DNA of 63,327 bases from an uncultured Methylococcaceae bacterium (GTDB lineage Bacteria > Pseudomonadota > Gammaproteobacteria > Methylococcales > Methylococcaceae), in assembly GCA_903859815.1 (NCBI GenBank), contig CAIOOA010000101.1, positions 1 through 63,327 of the forward strand, read 5' to 3'. Below the pieces are notes generated by a model. The model had not been told where the DNA came from. It made no database searches and saw only the letters and a program-made list of their open reading frames with translations. Made by a program: the position numbers and the translations under genes. Within the stretch, counting starts at the first letter, position 1, and each line of letters opens with the position of its first letter. Positions 17,603 through 25,806 of this stretch are shown here, in pieces.

Positions 17603-18016
17603 ATGCTTTCACATCTTCGCACGGTGAGTCAACCGCCCCCCTCTTTTTCCAAGGAGGAACGAGCCAGTGTCAGCCGTTTGGTCTTTGCTTTGTTTGACCA
17701 ATGGGGGCTTTCTGCCGTCGAGCAAACCGAGCTGCTCGGGTTGTCCGCCGCGACGCGATCAACCATCACCCGCTACCGCAATGGCGCCCCGATGAGTGAT
17801 AATCGCGACACGTTGGATCGTTGCGCCAATTTGTTACGCATCCATGAAGCATTGAATATTTTATTGCCTCAATATGCTCTGACAATTACCCAGCAAGAAT
17901 GGTTGCGTCTCCCCAATCGCGCATTCGAGGGCGTTTCGCCGCTGGAAATGATGCGGGGTGGGTTTGAAGGTTTAACCTTGGTTCGCCGTTACGTGGAAAA
18001 CAGGATTCAGCATTGA
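17603..18016 (+). CDS. Xre/MbcA/ParS-type antitoxin (DUF2384)
   Basis: A 137-residue antitoxin. The N-terminal part contains an Xre-like helix-turn-helix region (VEQTELLGLSAATRSTITRYR near residues 40-60). The C-terminal part is the DUF2384 toxin-binding domain (LNILLPQYALTITQQEWL and GVSPLEMMRGGFEGLTLV, about 82-130). It binds and neutralises the RES toxin encoded next and should autorepress the operon through the inverted repeat just upstream. ATG at 17603 is chosen because the four upstream codons (from GTG 17591) lie inside that repeat. The stop codon overlaps the toxin's TTG start. The assignment rests on the characteristic pairing and the C-terminal motif. Confidence 0.9.
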   Translation: MLSHLRTVSQPPPSFSKEERASVSRLVFALFDQWGLSAVEQTELLGLSAATRSTITRYRNGAPMSDNRDTLDRCANLLRIHEALNILLPQYALTITQQEWLRLPNRAFEGVSPLEMMRGGFEGLTLVRRYVENRIQH

Positions 18017-18648
18017 TCGAGTCATATAAACACTTGCCCATGTCGCTTGCTTGGTATGACCGGACACTTTGGCGAGTGATTGCTTACGTCCCACAACGAA
18101 ATCTGGGTCTAAGCCAATTGTCGGAAAACGAGGCCGACAGCATGGCGGGCAGGAAACTCATGGATAAATTGGGTCCAAAGCCCTTTGCCATGCCTGATGA
18201 GGATTTAAGTGAAGCCGTTTTACATTGGCCGTTATTCCCCGCCCACTGGGGGGCTTCAAGATTCTCCGATGGTCAAAGCTATGGTTTGCTCTATGCCGCC
18301 CTAGAGCGCGAAACCGCCATTGCTGAAGCGCATCATTATTATGCAGAATTTTTTGCCGACGCGGGCATTCCTTTACCCAGTGCGCCGCGGCAGCAACGTG
18401 GATTATTCACCTTTCGGGTTGAAGAAATGCTTGCGGATATTCGCAAAGCGGCGAAAAATCAACGCCAACTGATGGCTAACGATCATGTTTGGTGCAGGGT
18501 TTTTGGAGAGTATCTGGCCAGCCATTTGCAAAGCGGTTGGGCATACCGCTCTGTCCGCCGTGAAAATGGCTCTGCCATTGCCCTGATGCGCAGCGACCAT
18601 GCATCGGCTGTACAATGGATGGAGACAATCGAACTGGGTGGTGGGTGA
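18013..18648 (+). CDS. RES-domain toxin (NAD+ phosphorylase family)
   Basis: A 211-residue RES-domain protein. It has the N-terminal LWRVIAY arginine segment, GASRFSDGQSYGLLYAALE around 85-103 with the conserved arginine, and ETAIAEAHHYYAE with the glutamate. RES toxins such as MbcT, ParT and Res deplete NAD+ by phosphorolysis or transfer and halt growth. The TTG start overlaps the antitoxin stop (TTGA). An internal ATG at 18040 (MSLAWYDRTLWRV) is an alternative and would leave the domain intact. The antitoxin-then-toxin order is typical for RES-Xre modules. No frameshift is visible and the toxin looks intact. Confidence 0.9.
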   Translation: MIESYKHLPMSLAWYDRTLWRVIAYVPQRNLGLSQLSENEADSMAGRKLMDKLGPKPFAMPDEDLSEAVLHWPLFPAHWGASRFSDGQSYGLLYAALERETAIAEAHHYYAEFFADAGIPLPSAPRQQRGLFTFRVEEMLADIRKAAKNQRQLMANDHVWCRVFGEYLASHLQSGWAYRSVRRENGSAIALMRSDHASAVQWMETIELGGG

Positions 18649-18724
18649 CAGTTGATTCTGAGCCATGCTTGATAGGCCGCTGCCTTTAACCTGATAATAA
18701 CTTTCAGATTTGAGAATGATCATC

Positions 18725-19798
18725 ATGAATGGGAACACGACGAATACCGAACACACCGTCACCGAACAGGCATTGTCACTGTTAATCATCGCCATATTGC
18801 TGTTGACCTGCCTCAAAATAGCCCAACCCTTTATCGCTGCCATTTTTGGCGGCGTGGTCCTGTGCGTATCGCTTTGGCCCGTTTATCTCCATTTGTCGAA
18901 AGTATTGGGCAATCGGCGAAAACTGGCAGCCGTCATTATGACGATCATCACCATCATGATATTTGTCATACCCCTTGGTTTGGGGGCGGGCAGATTGCTT
19001 GATAGCATCCCCGTTTTGGAAAAATTGGCGGACGACCCCACTTGGCTGAGTTGGCTTAATCCAAACAATCCTCCTGCTTGGATCGCAAAAATCCCGATGG
19101 TGGGGGAAAATCTCACCAATTTTTGGCACCAGGGTTTAGAAAACTTAAGGCTGGACACTGATAAAATCAAACCGCTCATTTTGCAAGTGGCGAAATGGTT
19201 ATTATCACAAGGAGCAGGTTTCGCGATGACCATGTTCGAAATCATCCTTGCCACCGTGCTTGCCGGACTCATGTATGTCAATGCCGAAGATGGCGCGCAT
19301 TTGTTCAGGAAATTTGCCCGTCGCATCAGCAATGCAAAAAGTGCGGCGGTCATCGATGTGGCGGGTCACACTATTCGTGGAGTTTCGCTCGGAGTCATCG
19401 GCACTGCCGCCTTGCAGGCCGCATTATCCAGCTTCGGCTTTGCCATTGCCGGCATCCCCATTTACATGCTGCTGGGCGCAGTGTGCTTCATCACGGCCTT
19501 ATTGCAGATAGGCACGGGGCTGGTGTGGATACCAACGGCGATATGGTTGGGTTATAACGACCATCAGGGTTGGGCTATTTTTACTGTGGTTTGGGGTATA
19601 TTCATCAATCTCATTGATAACTTCATCAAGCCCTATGTCATCAGCAAAGGCAGCAATCTACCCTTATTGGTAATATTCGCCGGGGTCATTGGCGGTTTGC
19701 TGGCATGGGGGTTCATGGGTATGTTCATCGGGGCGACTTTGCTCGCCGTGGCTTATACGCTGTTTATGGAATGGCTGAATCAAGACCGTGTGGGCTAG
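18725..19798 (+). CDS. AI-2E/PerM family transporter
   Basis: About 357 residues of the UPF0118/AI-2E transporter family. Two adjacent N-terminal membrane helices (LSLLIIAILLLTCLKIAQPF and IAAIFGGVVLCVSLWPVY) are followed by a third (LAAVIMTIITIMIFVIPLGL). A soluble segment comes next (about 95-150), then four or five C-terminal helices including IPIYMLLGAVCFITALLQIG and LLVIFAGVIGGLLAWGFMGM. Members export small molecules or act as sodium/proton antiporters; the substrate cannot be predicted. The frame could also begin at 18710 (TTG) or 18716 (ATG). ATG 18725 has GAGAATG a suitable distance upstream. The gene follows the RES toxin with a 76-base gap and is probably independent. Confidence 0.85.
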   Translation: MNGNTTNTEHTVTEQALSLLIIAILLLTCLKIAQPFIAAIFGGVVLCVSLWPVYLHLSKVLGNRRKLAAVIMTIITIMIFVIPLGLGAGRLLDSIPVLEKLADDPTWLSWLNPNNPPAWIAKIPMVGENLTNFWHQGLENLRLDTDKIKPLILQVAKWLLSQGAGFAMTMFEIILATVLAGLMYVNAEDGAHLFRKFARRISNAKSAAVIDVAGHTIRGVSLGVIGTAALQAALSSFGFAIAGIPIYMLLGAVCFITALLQIGTGLVWIPTAIWLGYNDHQGWAIFTVVWGIFINLIDNFIKPYVISKGSNLPLLVIFAGVIGGLLAWGFMGMFIGATLLAVAYTLFMEWLNQDRVG

Positions 19799-19890
19799 AG
19801 GTGCGCTTTCATGACTCGCCATTCAAAAATATTGCACGGTTTGAAAGCTTGGGGCTACTATTAAGAGATTATTAGTCAATCAAGCTTGCC

Positions 19891-20394
19891 ATGAATTGTT
19901 CCTCCTGCGGTGCGGTCCTACCCGCCAACTCCACCGTCTGCGCCTATTGCAAGTCCCATAATCCAGTGGATTTGAAAGGAGTCATCGGATTTTCGGTGAA
20001 GCATGAGGAGACCGAAAGGCTTTGCCCATGTTGTCAAACGCATCTCCAATTATTGGAATTGTCCACCCAACCCATTAGCTGTGTGGACCAATGCCCCCAC
20101 TGCGGAGGTCTATTTTTTCCGCCGGGGGGTATTGGGTTTCTGCTCGACCAAGTGGTTGGAATGGTTTATTCCGCAAACCGCGAATTGTTGGATAATTTGC
20201 AAAAAGAACTTTACCGGCAGGAAAAAGTCACCTATCGCAAATGTCCGGTCTGCTTGCAACTGATGAACCGGCAAAGCTTCGGTCACCGCAGTGGCGTAGT
20301 GCTTGACCGTTGCGCCATCCATGGGGATTGGCTGGACAGCGGTGAGTTTCTGCATTTGGCGGAATGGAAAAAAGCGGGCGGGTTGTTAGGGTGA
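19891..20394 (+). CDS. TFIIB-type zinc-ribbon protein
   Basis: A 167-residue cytosolic protein with several zinc knuckles. CSSC and CAYC at the N-terminus form a DZR-like ribbon. CPCC near 46 and CPHCGG near 69-74 form a first zf-TFIIB-like unit. KCPVCLQLMNRQSFGHRSGV near 112-131 followed by DRCAIHGDWLDSGEF near 134-148 is a clear zf-TFIIB signature (CPxC ... DxCxxHGxWLDxGE). Its role is unknown; such proteins occur alone or as parts of metal-handling or nucleic-acid-binding proteins. Its last nine bases overlap the 3' end of the convergent GGDEF-EAL gene. Confidence 0.8.
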   Translation: MNCSSCGAVLPANSTVCAYCKSHNPVDLKGVIGFSVKHEETERLCPCCQTHLQLLELSTQPISCVDQCPHCGGLFFPPGGIGFLLDQVVGMVYSANRELLDNLQKELYRQEKVTYRKCPVCLQLMNRQSFGHRSGVVLDRCAIHGDWLDSGEFLHLAEWKKAGGLLG

Positions 20395-23300
20395 CAATAG
20401 GGTGTCGTTCAAATCTGCCAAAGGCATAGGCTTCCCGAATAAGTAGCCTTGGCAGACTGGGCAACCCTGTCCATAGAGAAAATCACGTTGAGTCTCCGTC
20501 TCCACACCTTCCGCAATGACCTCAATTTCAAGCTGACTCGCCATGACAATGATAGTTTGGATGATGATTGCATCGCTAGGTTTTATCCCGATGTTTTGCA
20601 CAAATGACCGATCTATTTTAAGTTGGTCGAAGGGGAGTCGTGTCAGGTAGGCCAGCGAAGAATAACCCGTGCCGAAATCATCCAGAGCAAAGCGCAAACC
20701 AAAATCTTTAAGCGCTTTCATTTTGGCGCCAGCATCGTCAAGGTCGGCAAGCACTACGTTTTCAGTGAGTTCGAGCATCAGTTTGTGTGGGTCAATCCCG
20801 GAATACCGCACAATCTCAAGAACCCCAGCGACGAAATTGGCTTGTTGGAACTGACGCACACTGATATTGACGGCAAGGTGCACATTTTGCAAATGAGGGA
20901 TATCTTCCCATGATTTAAGCACGGCACAGGCGGATTCTAGCACCCAATGCCCGATGGATTGGATCAATCCGGTTTCTTCCGCCAGCGGAATAAATTCATT
21001 GGGGGAGATCAGCCCCCGTTCGGGATGTTGCCAGCGCAATAAAACTTCGACGCCGATGATTTTGTTTTCCTGACCAACTTCAATTTGACAGAAAAGCTTG
21101 AATTGCTTATTCGCAAGGGCGAGGCGCAGATCATGTGTTAGTTCGACACGCGCAAGCATTGAAGACTGCATATCGGGGTCGAAGAAGCGCAAGGTATTGC
21201 GTCCGTCGGATTTAGCCTGATAAAGTGCGATATCCGCCTGTTTCATTAATTCATTGACCGATAAACTGTGTCCGTCGAACAGATTGATGCCAATGCTTGC
21301 GCTACAGTAGTGTTCATGTCCGGTGAGTTGATATTTTTGGTTCATCTTGTCGAGAATTTTCATGCCAATTTTTTGCGAGTGTGTGGCGGCTTCTTCGAGG
21401 CAAGCATCGAGGCCCATCAGCATCACCACGAATTCGTCGCCCCCTAGTCGGGCCACGGTATCGCACTCGCGCACACACGCTAAGAGGCGGTTTGCCACTT
21501 CTTGCAGCAAAAGGTCGCCTTGGTCGTGGCCTAGGGTATCGTTGAGCGTCTTGAAATTGTCCAAGTCGATGAACAGTAGCGCTCCATAGAGTTTACTGCG
21601 GACACAGGCCACCATGGCTTGATGCAAACGGTCCAGCAGGAGTCTACGGTTAGGTAGTTGGGTCAGCGGGTCGTAAAAGGCTAATTGCTTGATTTCATTC
21701 TCCGCCTGCTTGCGCTCGGTCAGGTCTAGTCCGAATGCCCAGTTCTGTTTGCCTATGGACTTAAAGCCCCATTGGATGATCTTCTGTGAACCGTCCTTGC
21801 AGGTGACCACAACTTCCATTGGTTCTATTTCCGAACTCGTTGCGATGGCGTATTCAACCTTGTGTTGCCATTCCTCAATGATTTGATTACGGTAGGTTTC
21901 GTCTGGATACGCCAGAGGCCACCATTGTTCCACGGTCGGAGTTTCAGCAAGCGTATAGCCGAACAACCGGAGGGCCGTCGGGTTGATGTATTCATATTTT
22001 TGTTCGATGCCCACCGACATATAGATGGCGAGTGGGGAGGTGTCCGCAAGTGCCTTGAATTTTTCCTCGCTCTCGAGAATTGCGATCTCCGCCAGCTTGC
22101 GCTCGGTGATGTCCTGAAACATGCCAAAAAGTCGCACGATCCGACTATCCATTTTTTCGGCGTTGCCGATGGCGCGTACCCACAAGTGATTCCCTTTTGC
22201 GGTGATAAACGGTAATTCAAGGTCAAACGAATCACCTACGGTCATGGCACTTTCAATGGCTTCCTTCAATATCGGGCGTGCATCAGATGCATAATAGTTA
22301 ATGCCATCCTCCAATTGGGGCTGAAAATGCGGCTCCACTTCATGAATTCGGTAGGTCTCCTCAGTCCAAGTCAACTTATTGGTCGTCAAGTCCAGACTCC
22401 AGCCACCCACTTTGGCAACGCGGCTCATCTCGCGCAAAAACTCCTCACTCGCTCGAAGCGTTTCTTCCGCCTGTTTGCGTTTGGTAATGTCTTGAAATAC
22501 GCCATAAAGCCGCACTATCTGACCATCAAGCTTTTCGGCATTGCCAATGGTGCGTACCCACAAATGATTGCCCTTGGCTGTGATAAAGGGCAATTCAAGG
22601 TCATAGGACACGCCTTGATTCACGGCACGCTCAATGGACTCTCTCAATATTAGGCGGGCCTCGGGTGGATATGCCTCAATGCCGTCTTTCAGTCGCGGCT
22701 GGTAATTGGGTTCAACCTCACGAATCCGGTAGACCTCCTCGGTCCAAGTCAGCTTATTGGTTCTCAAATCCAGATTCCAGCCACCCAATTTGGCAACGCG
22801 GCTCATCTCGCGTAAAACCTCCCTGCTCGCACGAAGTTCCCTCTCTATTTTGTTGCGCTCGGTAATATCGGTAATGACCCCATTCCACAAGCTGTTTCCG
22901 TCGGTTAACATGGTCGAGTCGGATTCGATGCTAAACCAACGGGTTTCACCCCTTATTACAAAACGGCCTTCCCAACGGAAAGGTTCTAAGTTTTGTGCGG
23001 CAATACGATTGGACTCATCCAAAGAGAAGCGATCATCGGGATGGATCAAATCATGCACGGAATCCACATCGTGGAGTACTTCTTGTTCCGTCAGACCCAA
23101 CATCTGACAGAACTTCTCGCTGGCATATTGAAAGCGGGCCTCCCCTTCGGCATTCAAGCGCAGGGTGTAGACCCCGACTGGAATGCGACGGACCAGTTCA
23201 TCGTAACGGGCGTTGCTCTCGCGTAGCGCCTGTTCGGTTCGTTTTTGGTCCGTAATGTCTAAAATCAACGCGATAAGATAATCAACCGATTGGTCGGGTT

Positions 23301-24624
23301 TGCGTATGCAATGTACGGCCAGATGGGTATGAACACTATGTCTGTCTTTGTGGATGAAGCGTTTTTCCAAGGTATAGCCATTGATCTCGCCATCCATGAC
23401 TCGCTTGAATAGGGCCAAATCAGCCACCAAATCATCGGGATGGGTGAGTTCCGTCCAATTCATCTGGGTCAATTCGGCTTTGGTATAGCCCAGCATGTCG
23501 CAAAGTGTGGCATTGACATCCAACCAGCCCGTGCTTGGCGAGGTGACGGCCCGACCAGTCAGTGGCAGCTCAAAGTAACCACGGTAGCGGGCTTCGCTGT
23601 CGCTTAACTCATGCTCAATCCGTTTGCGCTCGGTAATGTCGCGGGTAAATACCTGTATTTTAACGGCATTAGTCGGCAGAAAGTTAACGCTGAGTTCTAC
23701 GTCCAATAATCGCCCATCTTTGCAACGGTATCGAGTCTCGAAACGGTCGGAACCCTTTATCATGATATGCTGAACATGCGCAGCCATTTCATCAGCGGTT
23801 TCATTAGCTTCGACATCGTGGACTTTCATGCACAGCAGTTCCTCCCGAGTGTATCCCAGCATGTCGCAGAATGCCCGGTTGACATCGGTGAACCGCCCAT
23901 CCACATCGCAAGAGTAAAAACCATCCATGGTGGTTTCGATGATTGCTTGATATTGTCTTTCAGCTTCGGCGGTTCGGCGTTGTGAGCGCTCGAACGCCAG
24001 TCCGACATAGGCGATATTGCCAATCACTGCGGATAGGGTTCCGGCAAGGGCCAAAAAAATATTACTCGGGTTTGAATTCAGCGGGTCAGGAGGGGATAAG
24101 CCGATTGATATTCTGATCACAGAATATATAAACGCAACTGCCAGCAGCAATAAAACCCCGGCAATCCAGCGGGCGCTGCGGCTTCGCTCCAAGTGGCCGA
24201 TGCGCCAAGCGAGAACAGCTATGTACCCATACATAACGACCCAGATTGATTGATTGTATTGCAAGCGAAGCAAGGCATCGCCTAAACCTTGCCGGATGCC
24301 CTCAAAACCCAGCATGTATAACAAAGCGGCGAGCACCATCCACATCGTTCGCCATGGCACTGCCAAGTCCAAGCGCAATGATTGAATATGCTGGATAACG
24401 GCAATAAACATCAGAAGGTTGGCGAGCGGGAAAGTAGCCCATTCAGGGACGTGGCCTCGCAGCCCCAACAATATGACACCTAACCCAAATGAAATGTCGC
24501 CGCCGCACCAAAGGGCTACACCCGGCGAGCGGCGATTCGACAAGACAACCCATGTCACTGTCGGCATAACCAAATAGAGTAGACCGACTATCAGAAAGGC
24601 GGTGGGTAAGTGGAAAAGAGTCAT
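20386..24624 (-). CDS. Membrane-anchored six-PAS GGDEF-EAL protein
   Basis: A 1412-residue c-di-GMP signalling protein. Seven or so N-terminal membrane helices (residues 1-215) resemble a 7TM sensor. Six PAS/PAC units follow from about 225 to 970, each ending in an ITERK-like linker. Units four and five (about 595-845) are near-copies. The GGDEF domain has an intact ARLGGDEFVVML, so diguanylate cyclase activity is possible. The EAL domain keeps LELTENVV, FALDDFGTGYSSLAYL and EVIAEGVET, but the signature motif reads EVLLRW, which retains the metal-binding Glu. Both activities may therefore be present. It is transcribed alone and converges on the zinc-ribbon gene. ATG at 24624 has AGGAAA upstream. 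Confidence 0.95.
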   Translation of the reverse strand: MTLFHLPTAFLIVGLLYLVMPTVTWVVLSNRRSPGVALWCGGDISFGLGVILLGLRGHVPEWATFPLANLLMFIAVIQHIQSLRLDLAVPWRTMWMVLAALLYMLGFEGIRQGLGDALLRLQYNQSIWVVMYGYIAVLAWRIGHLERSRSARWIAGVLLLLAVAFIYSVIRISIGLSPPDPLNSNPSNIFLALAGTLSAVIGNIAYVGLAFERSQRRTAEAERQYQAIIETTMDGFYSCDVDGRFTDVNRAFCDMLGYTREELLCMKVHDVEANETADEMAAHVQHIMIKGSDRFETRYRCKDGRLLDVELSVNFLPTNAVKIQVFTRDITERKRIEHELSDSEARYRGYFELPLTGRAVTSPSTGWLDVNATLCDMLGYTKAELTQMNWTELTHPDDLVADLALFKRVMDGEINGYTLEKRFIHKDRHSVHTHLAVHCIRKPDQSVDYLIALILDITDQKRTEQALRESNARYDELVRRIPVGVYTLRLNAEGEARFQYASEKFCQMLGLTEQEVLHDVDSVHDLIHPDDRFSLDESNRIAAQNLEPFRWEGRFVIRGETRWFSIESDSTMLTDGNSLWNGVITDITERNKIERELRASREVLREMSRVAKLGGWNLDLRTNKLTWTEEVYRIREVEPNYQPRLKDGIEAYPPEARLILRESIERAVNQGVSYDLELPFITAKGNHLWVRTIGNAEKLDGQIVRLYGVFQDITKRKQAEETLRASEEFLREMSRVAKVGGWSLDLTTNKLTWTEETYRIHEVEPHFQPQLEDGINYYASDARPILKEAIESAMTVGDSFDLELPFITAKGNHLWVRAIGNAEKMDSRIVRLFGMFQDITERKLAEIAILESEEKFKALADTSPLAIYMSVGIEQKYEYINPTALRLFGYTLAETPTVEQWWPLAYPDETYRNQIIEEWQHKVEYAIATSSEIEPMEVVVTCKDGSQKIIQWGFKSIGKQNWAFGLDLTERKQAENEIKQLAFYDPLTQLPNRRLLLDRLHQAMVACVRSKLYGALLFIDLDNFKTLNDTLGHDQGDLLLQEVANRLLACVRECDTVARLGGDEFVVMLMGLDACLEEAATHSQKIGMKILDKMNQKYQLTGHEHYCSASIGINLFDGHSLSVNELMKQADIALYQAKSDGRNTLRFFDPDMQSSMLARVELTHDLRLALANKQFKLFCQIEVGQENKIIGVEVLLRWQHPERGLISPNEFIPLAEETGLIQSIGHWVLESACAVLKSWEDIPHLQNVHLAVNISVRQFQQANFVAGVLEIVRYSGIDPHKLMLELTENVVLADLDDAGAKMKALKDFGLRFALDDFGTGYSSLAYLTRLPFDQLKIDRSFVQNIGIKPSDAIIIQTIIVMASQLEIEVIAEGVETETQRDFLYGQGCPVCQGYLFGKPMPLADLNDTLLSP

Positions 24625-24810
24625 GCCTGTTTTCCTGATTCGTTAGGCATGGGTTGCCATTGAAAAAACAGGGCGTGAATGACAGAATTGTTGCCTGAGG
24701 CAAATATTATTGTAGTGATAGTAATGTCGCGCTTCCAGATTTCGATTTGCTTTGCAGCTATATTACTCCCTTAAGACTGAAGTGACAAAATCGTGATTAT
24801 GTCGGATTCA

Positions 24811-25509
24811 TCATCGACCATAGCCACATAGGCTTTCACAAGGCAACCCATCCTTGTCTCCGTCCAAACGTGCCGAACCGCACCGGGATAAATAATATTT
24901 GGCTTCCTCGCACGAAGACATCTCTTTGCAGGTTCGTTTACTTCCGCAAGAAAATCCAGTGGATGGGGTAGGCGCTGGGGTGGGGCGGGAATCCAAGTGG
25001 GGTTCGGAAAATCCCTTCCCTCCATGGCGGTAAACCCAAGGCGGCATTGGGTTTCTGTCAGCCCACAGCCCCAACCTGGCTCTGCGGGCTTGAGCTTCCA
25101 ACTGCAATAAAGATTGATCGTGTAGATATTGCCGATAAGCCCAAGCCATGCCGCGCCTGATCTGTTCACTGCTGACATCAAACCCTTCAACGAAAACCAT
25201 GCCAACCACCCTATCATGCGCGTCAATGGTATCCACGGCGACTCTCACGGTTCTGTTAAATACCAAGTTGGAAAGGGATTGCCGGGAAACCTGACCAAAG
25301 GCTTGGTCGCTTTCGGGTGCATCAATTTGTGACAATCTTATTTTGATAGGCTGATTTAATTCAGTCAAAAGAGTGATGGTGTCACCATCATGTACACCCA
25401 CCACACGACCCCTTATAATTTCAGCGGGTTTGCACGGAAAGCTTGCCAAGCTTAACCAGAAAAAAACAACTAAAGTAGTGATTAGGGCTTGCAAGCGGCT
25501 TTTCGTCAT
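24811..25509 (-). CDS. Secreted thermonuclease (SNase) with Excalibur domain
   Basis: A 232-residue protein. The N-terminal signal or anchor segment (LQALITTLVVFFWLSLASFP) is followed by a staphylococcal-nuclease fold from about 33 to 160 with VVGVHDGDTITL, IRLSQIDAPES and AHDRVVGMV. A Pro/Thr linker leads to a C-terminal Excalibur Ca-binding domain: CKEMSSCEEAKYYLSRCG, then the DGDKDGLPCE loop. It should be an extracytoplasmic nuclease. The position equivalent to SNase Glu43 (G-P-E-A in S. aureus) reads GQVSR, so the general base appears absent, although this also occurs in other bacterial relatives. It is divergent from a small membrane protein gene. Confidence 0.9.
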   Translation of the reverse strand: MTKSRLQALITTLVVFFWLSLASFPCKPAEIIRGRVVGVHDGDTITLLTELNQPIKIRLSQIDAPESDQAFGQVSRQSLSNLVFNRTVRVAVDTIDAHDRVVGMVFVEGFDVSSEQIRRGMAWAYRQYLHDQSLLQLEAQARRARLGLWADRNPMPPWVYRHGGKGFSEPHLDSRPTPAPTPSTGFSCGSKRTCKEMSSCEEAKYYLSRCGSARLDGDKDGLPCESLCGYGR

Positions 25510-25535
25510 CAGATGGGAGCGAATACTATAACCTT

Positions 25536-25745
25536 GTGAACATGGGAAGTGATAGTTCCAATAATAATTTAATCAATAGGGTGGTTATTATGTTGTCAAA
25601 ATTGGCTTATGTCATTGCTTTTGTTGTTTTTATATCTGTTTTTTATTATTTTTATGATGACATATTCGATTTTATCACTGAACCCGAAAGCCAAGTGTCG
25701 ATTGGGCAAATGTTGGGTATTACCCGGCAGTCGGATAAAGAATAA
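25536..25745 (+). CDS. Small single-helix membrane protein
   Basis: A 69-residue frame starting at GTG 25536, with ATG 25542 or ATG 25590 as alternatives. The latter has GGGTGG just upstream and would give 51 residues. The core LAYVIAFVVFISVFYYFYDD is one strong membrane helix, followed by a short polar tail (IFDFITEPESQVSIGQ). The family was not recognised. It is kept as a gene because of its clean helix and tail, its position in a gap between divergent and convergent genes, and the lack of a competing frame. Function unknown. Confidence 0.5.
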   Translation: MNMGSDSSNNNLINRVVIMLSKLAYVIAFVVFISVFYYFYDDIFDFITEPESQVSIGQMLGITRQSDKE

Positions 25746-25806
25746 TCATCTTTTTCCACATTCAACACATTCCCTGCACAAGTTTTTATAGTTCCAGGGG
25801 TTGTCC

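Noticed and set aside
24771-25226. 151-codon minus frame overlapping the SNase gene
   Set aside because: It is a different frame of the same strand without family features; the SNase-Excalibur reading is clear.
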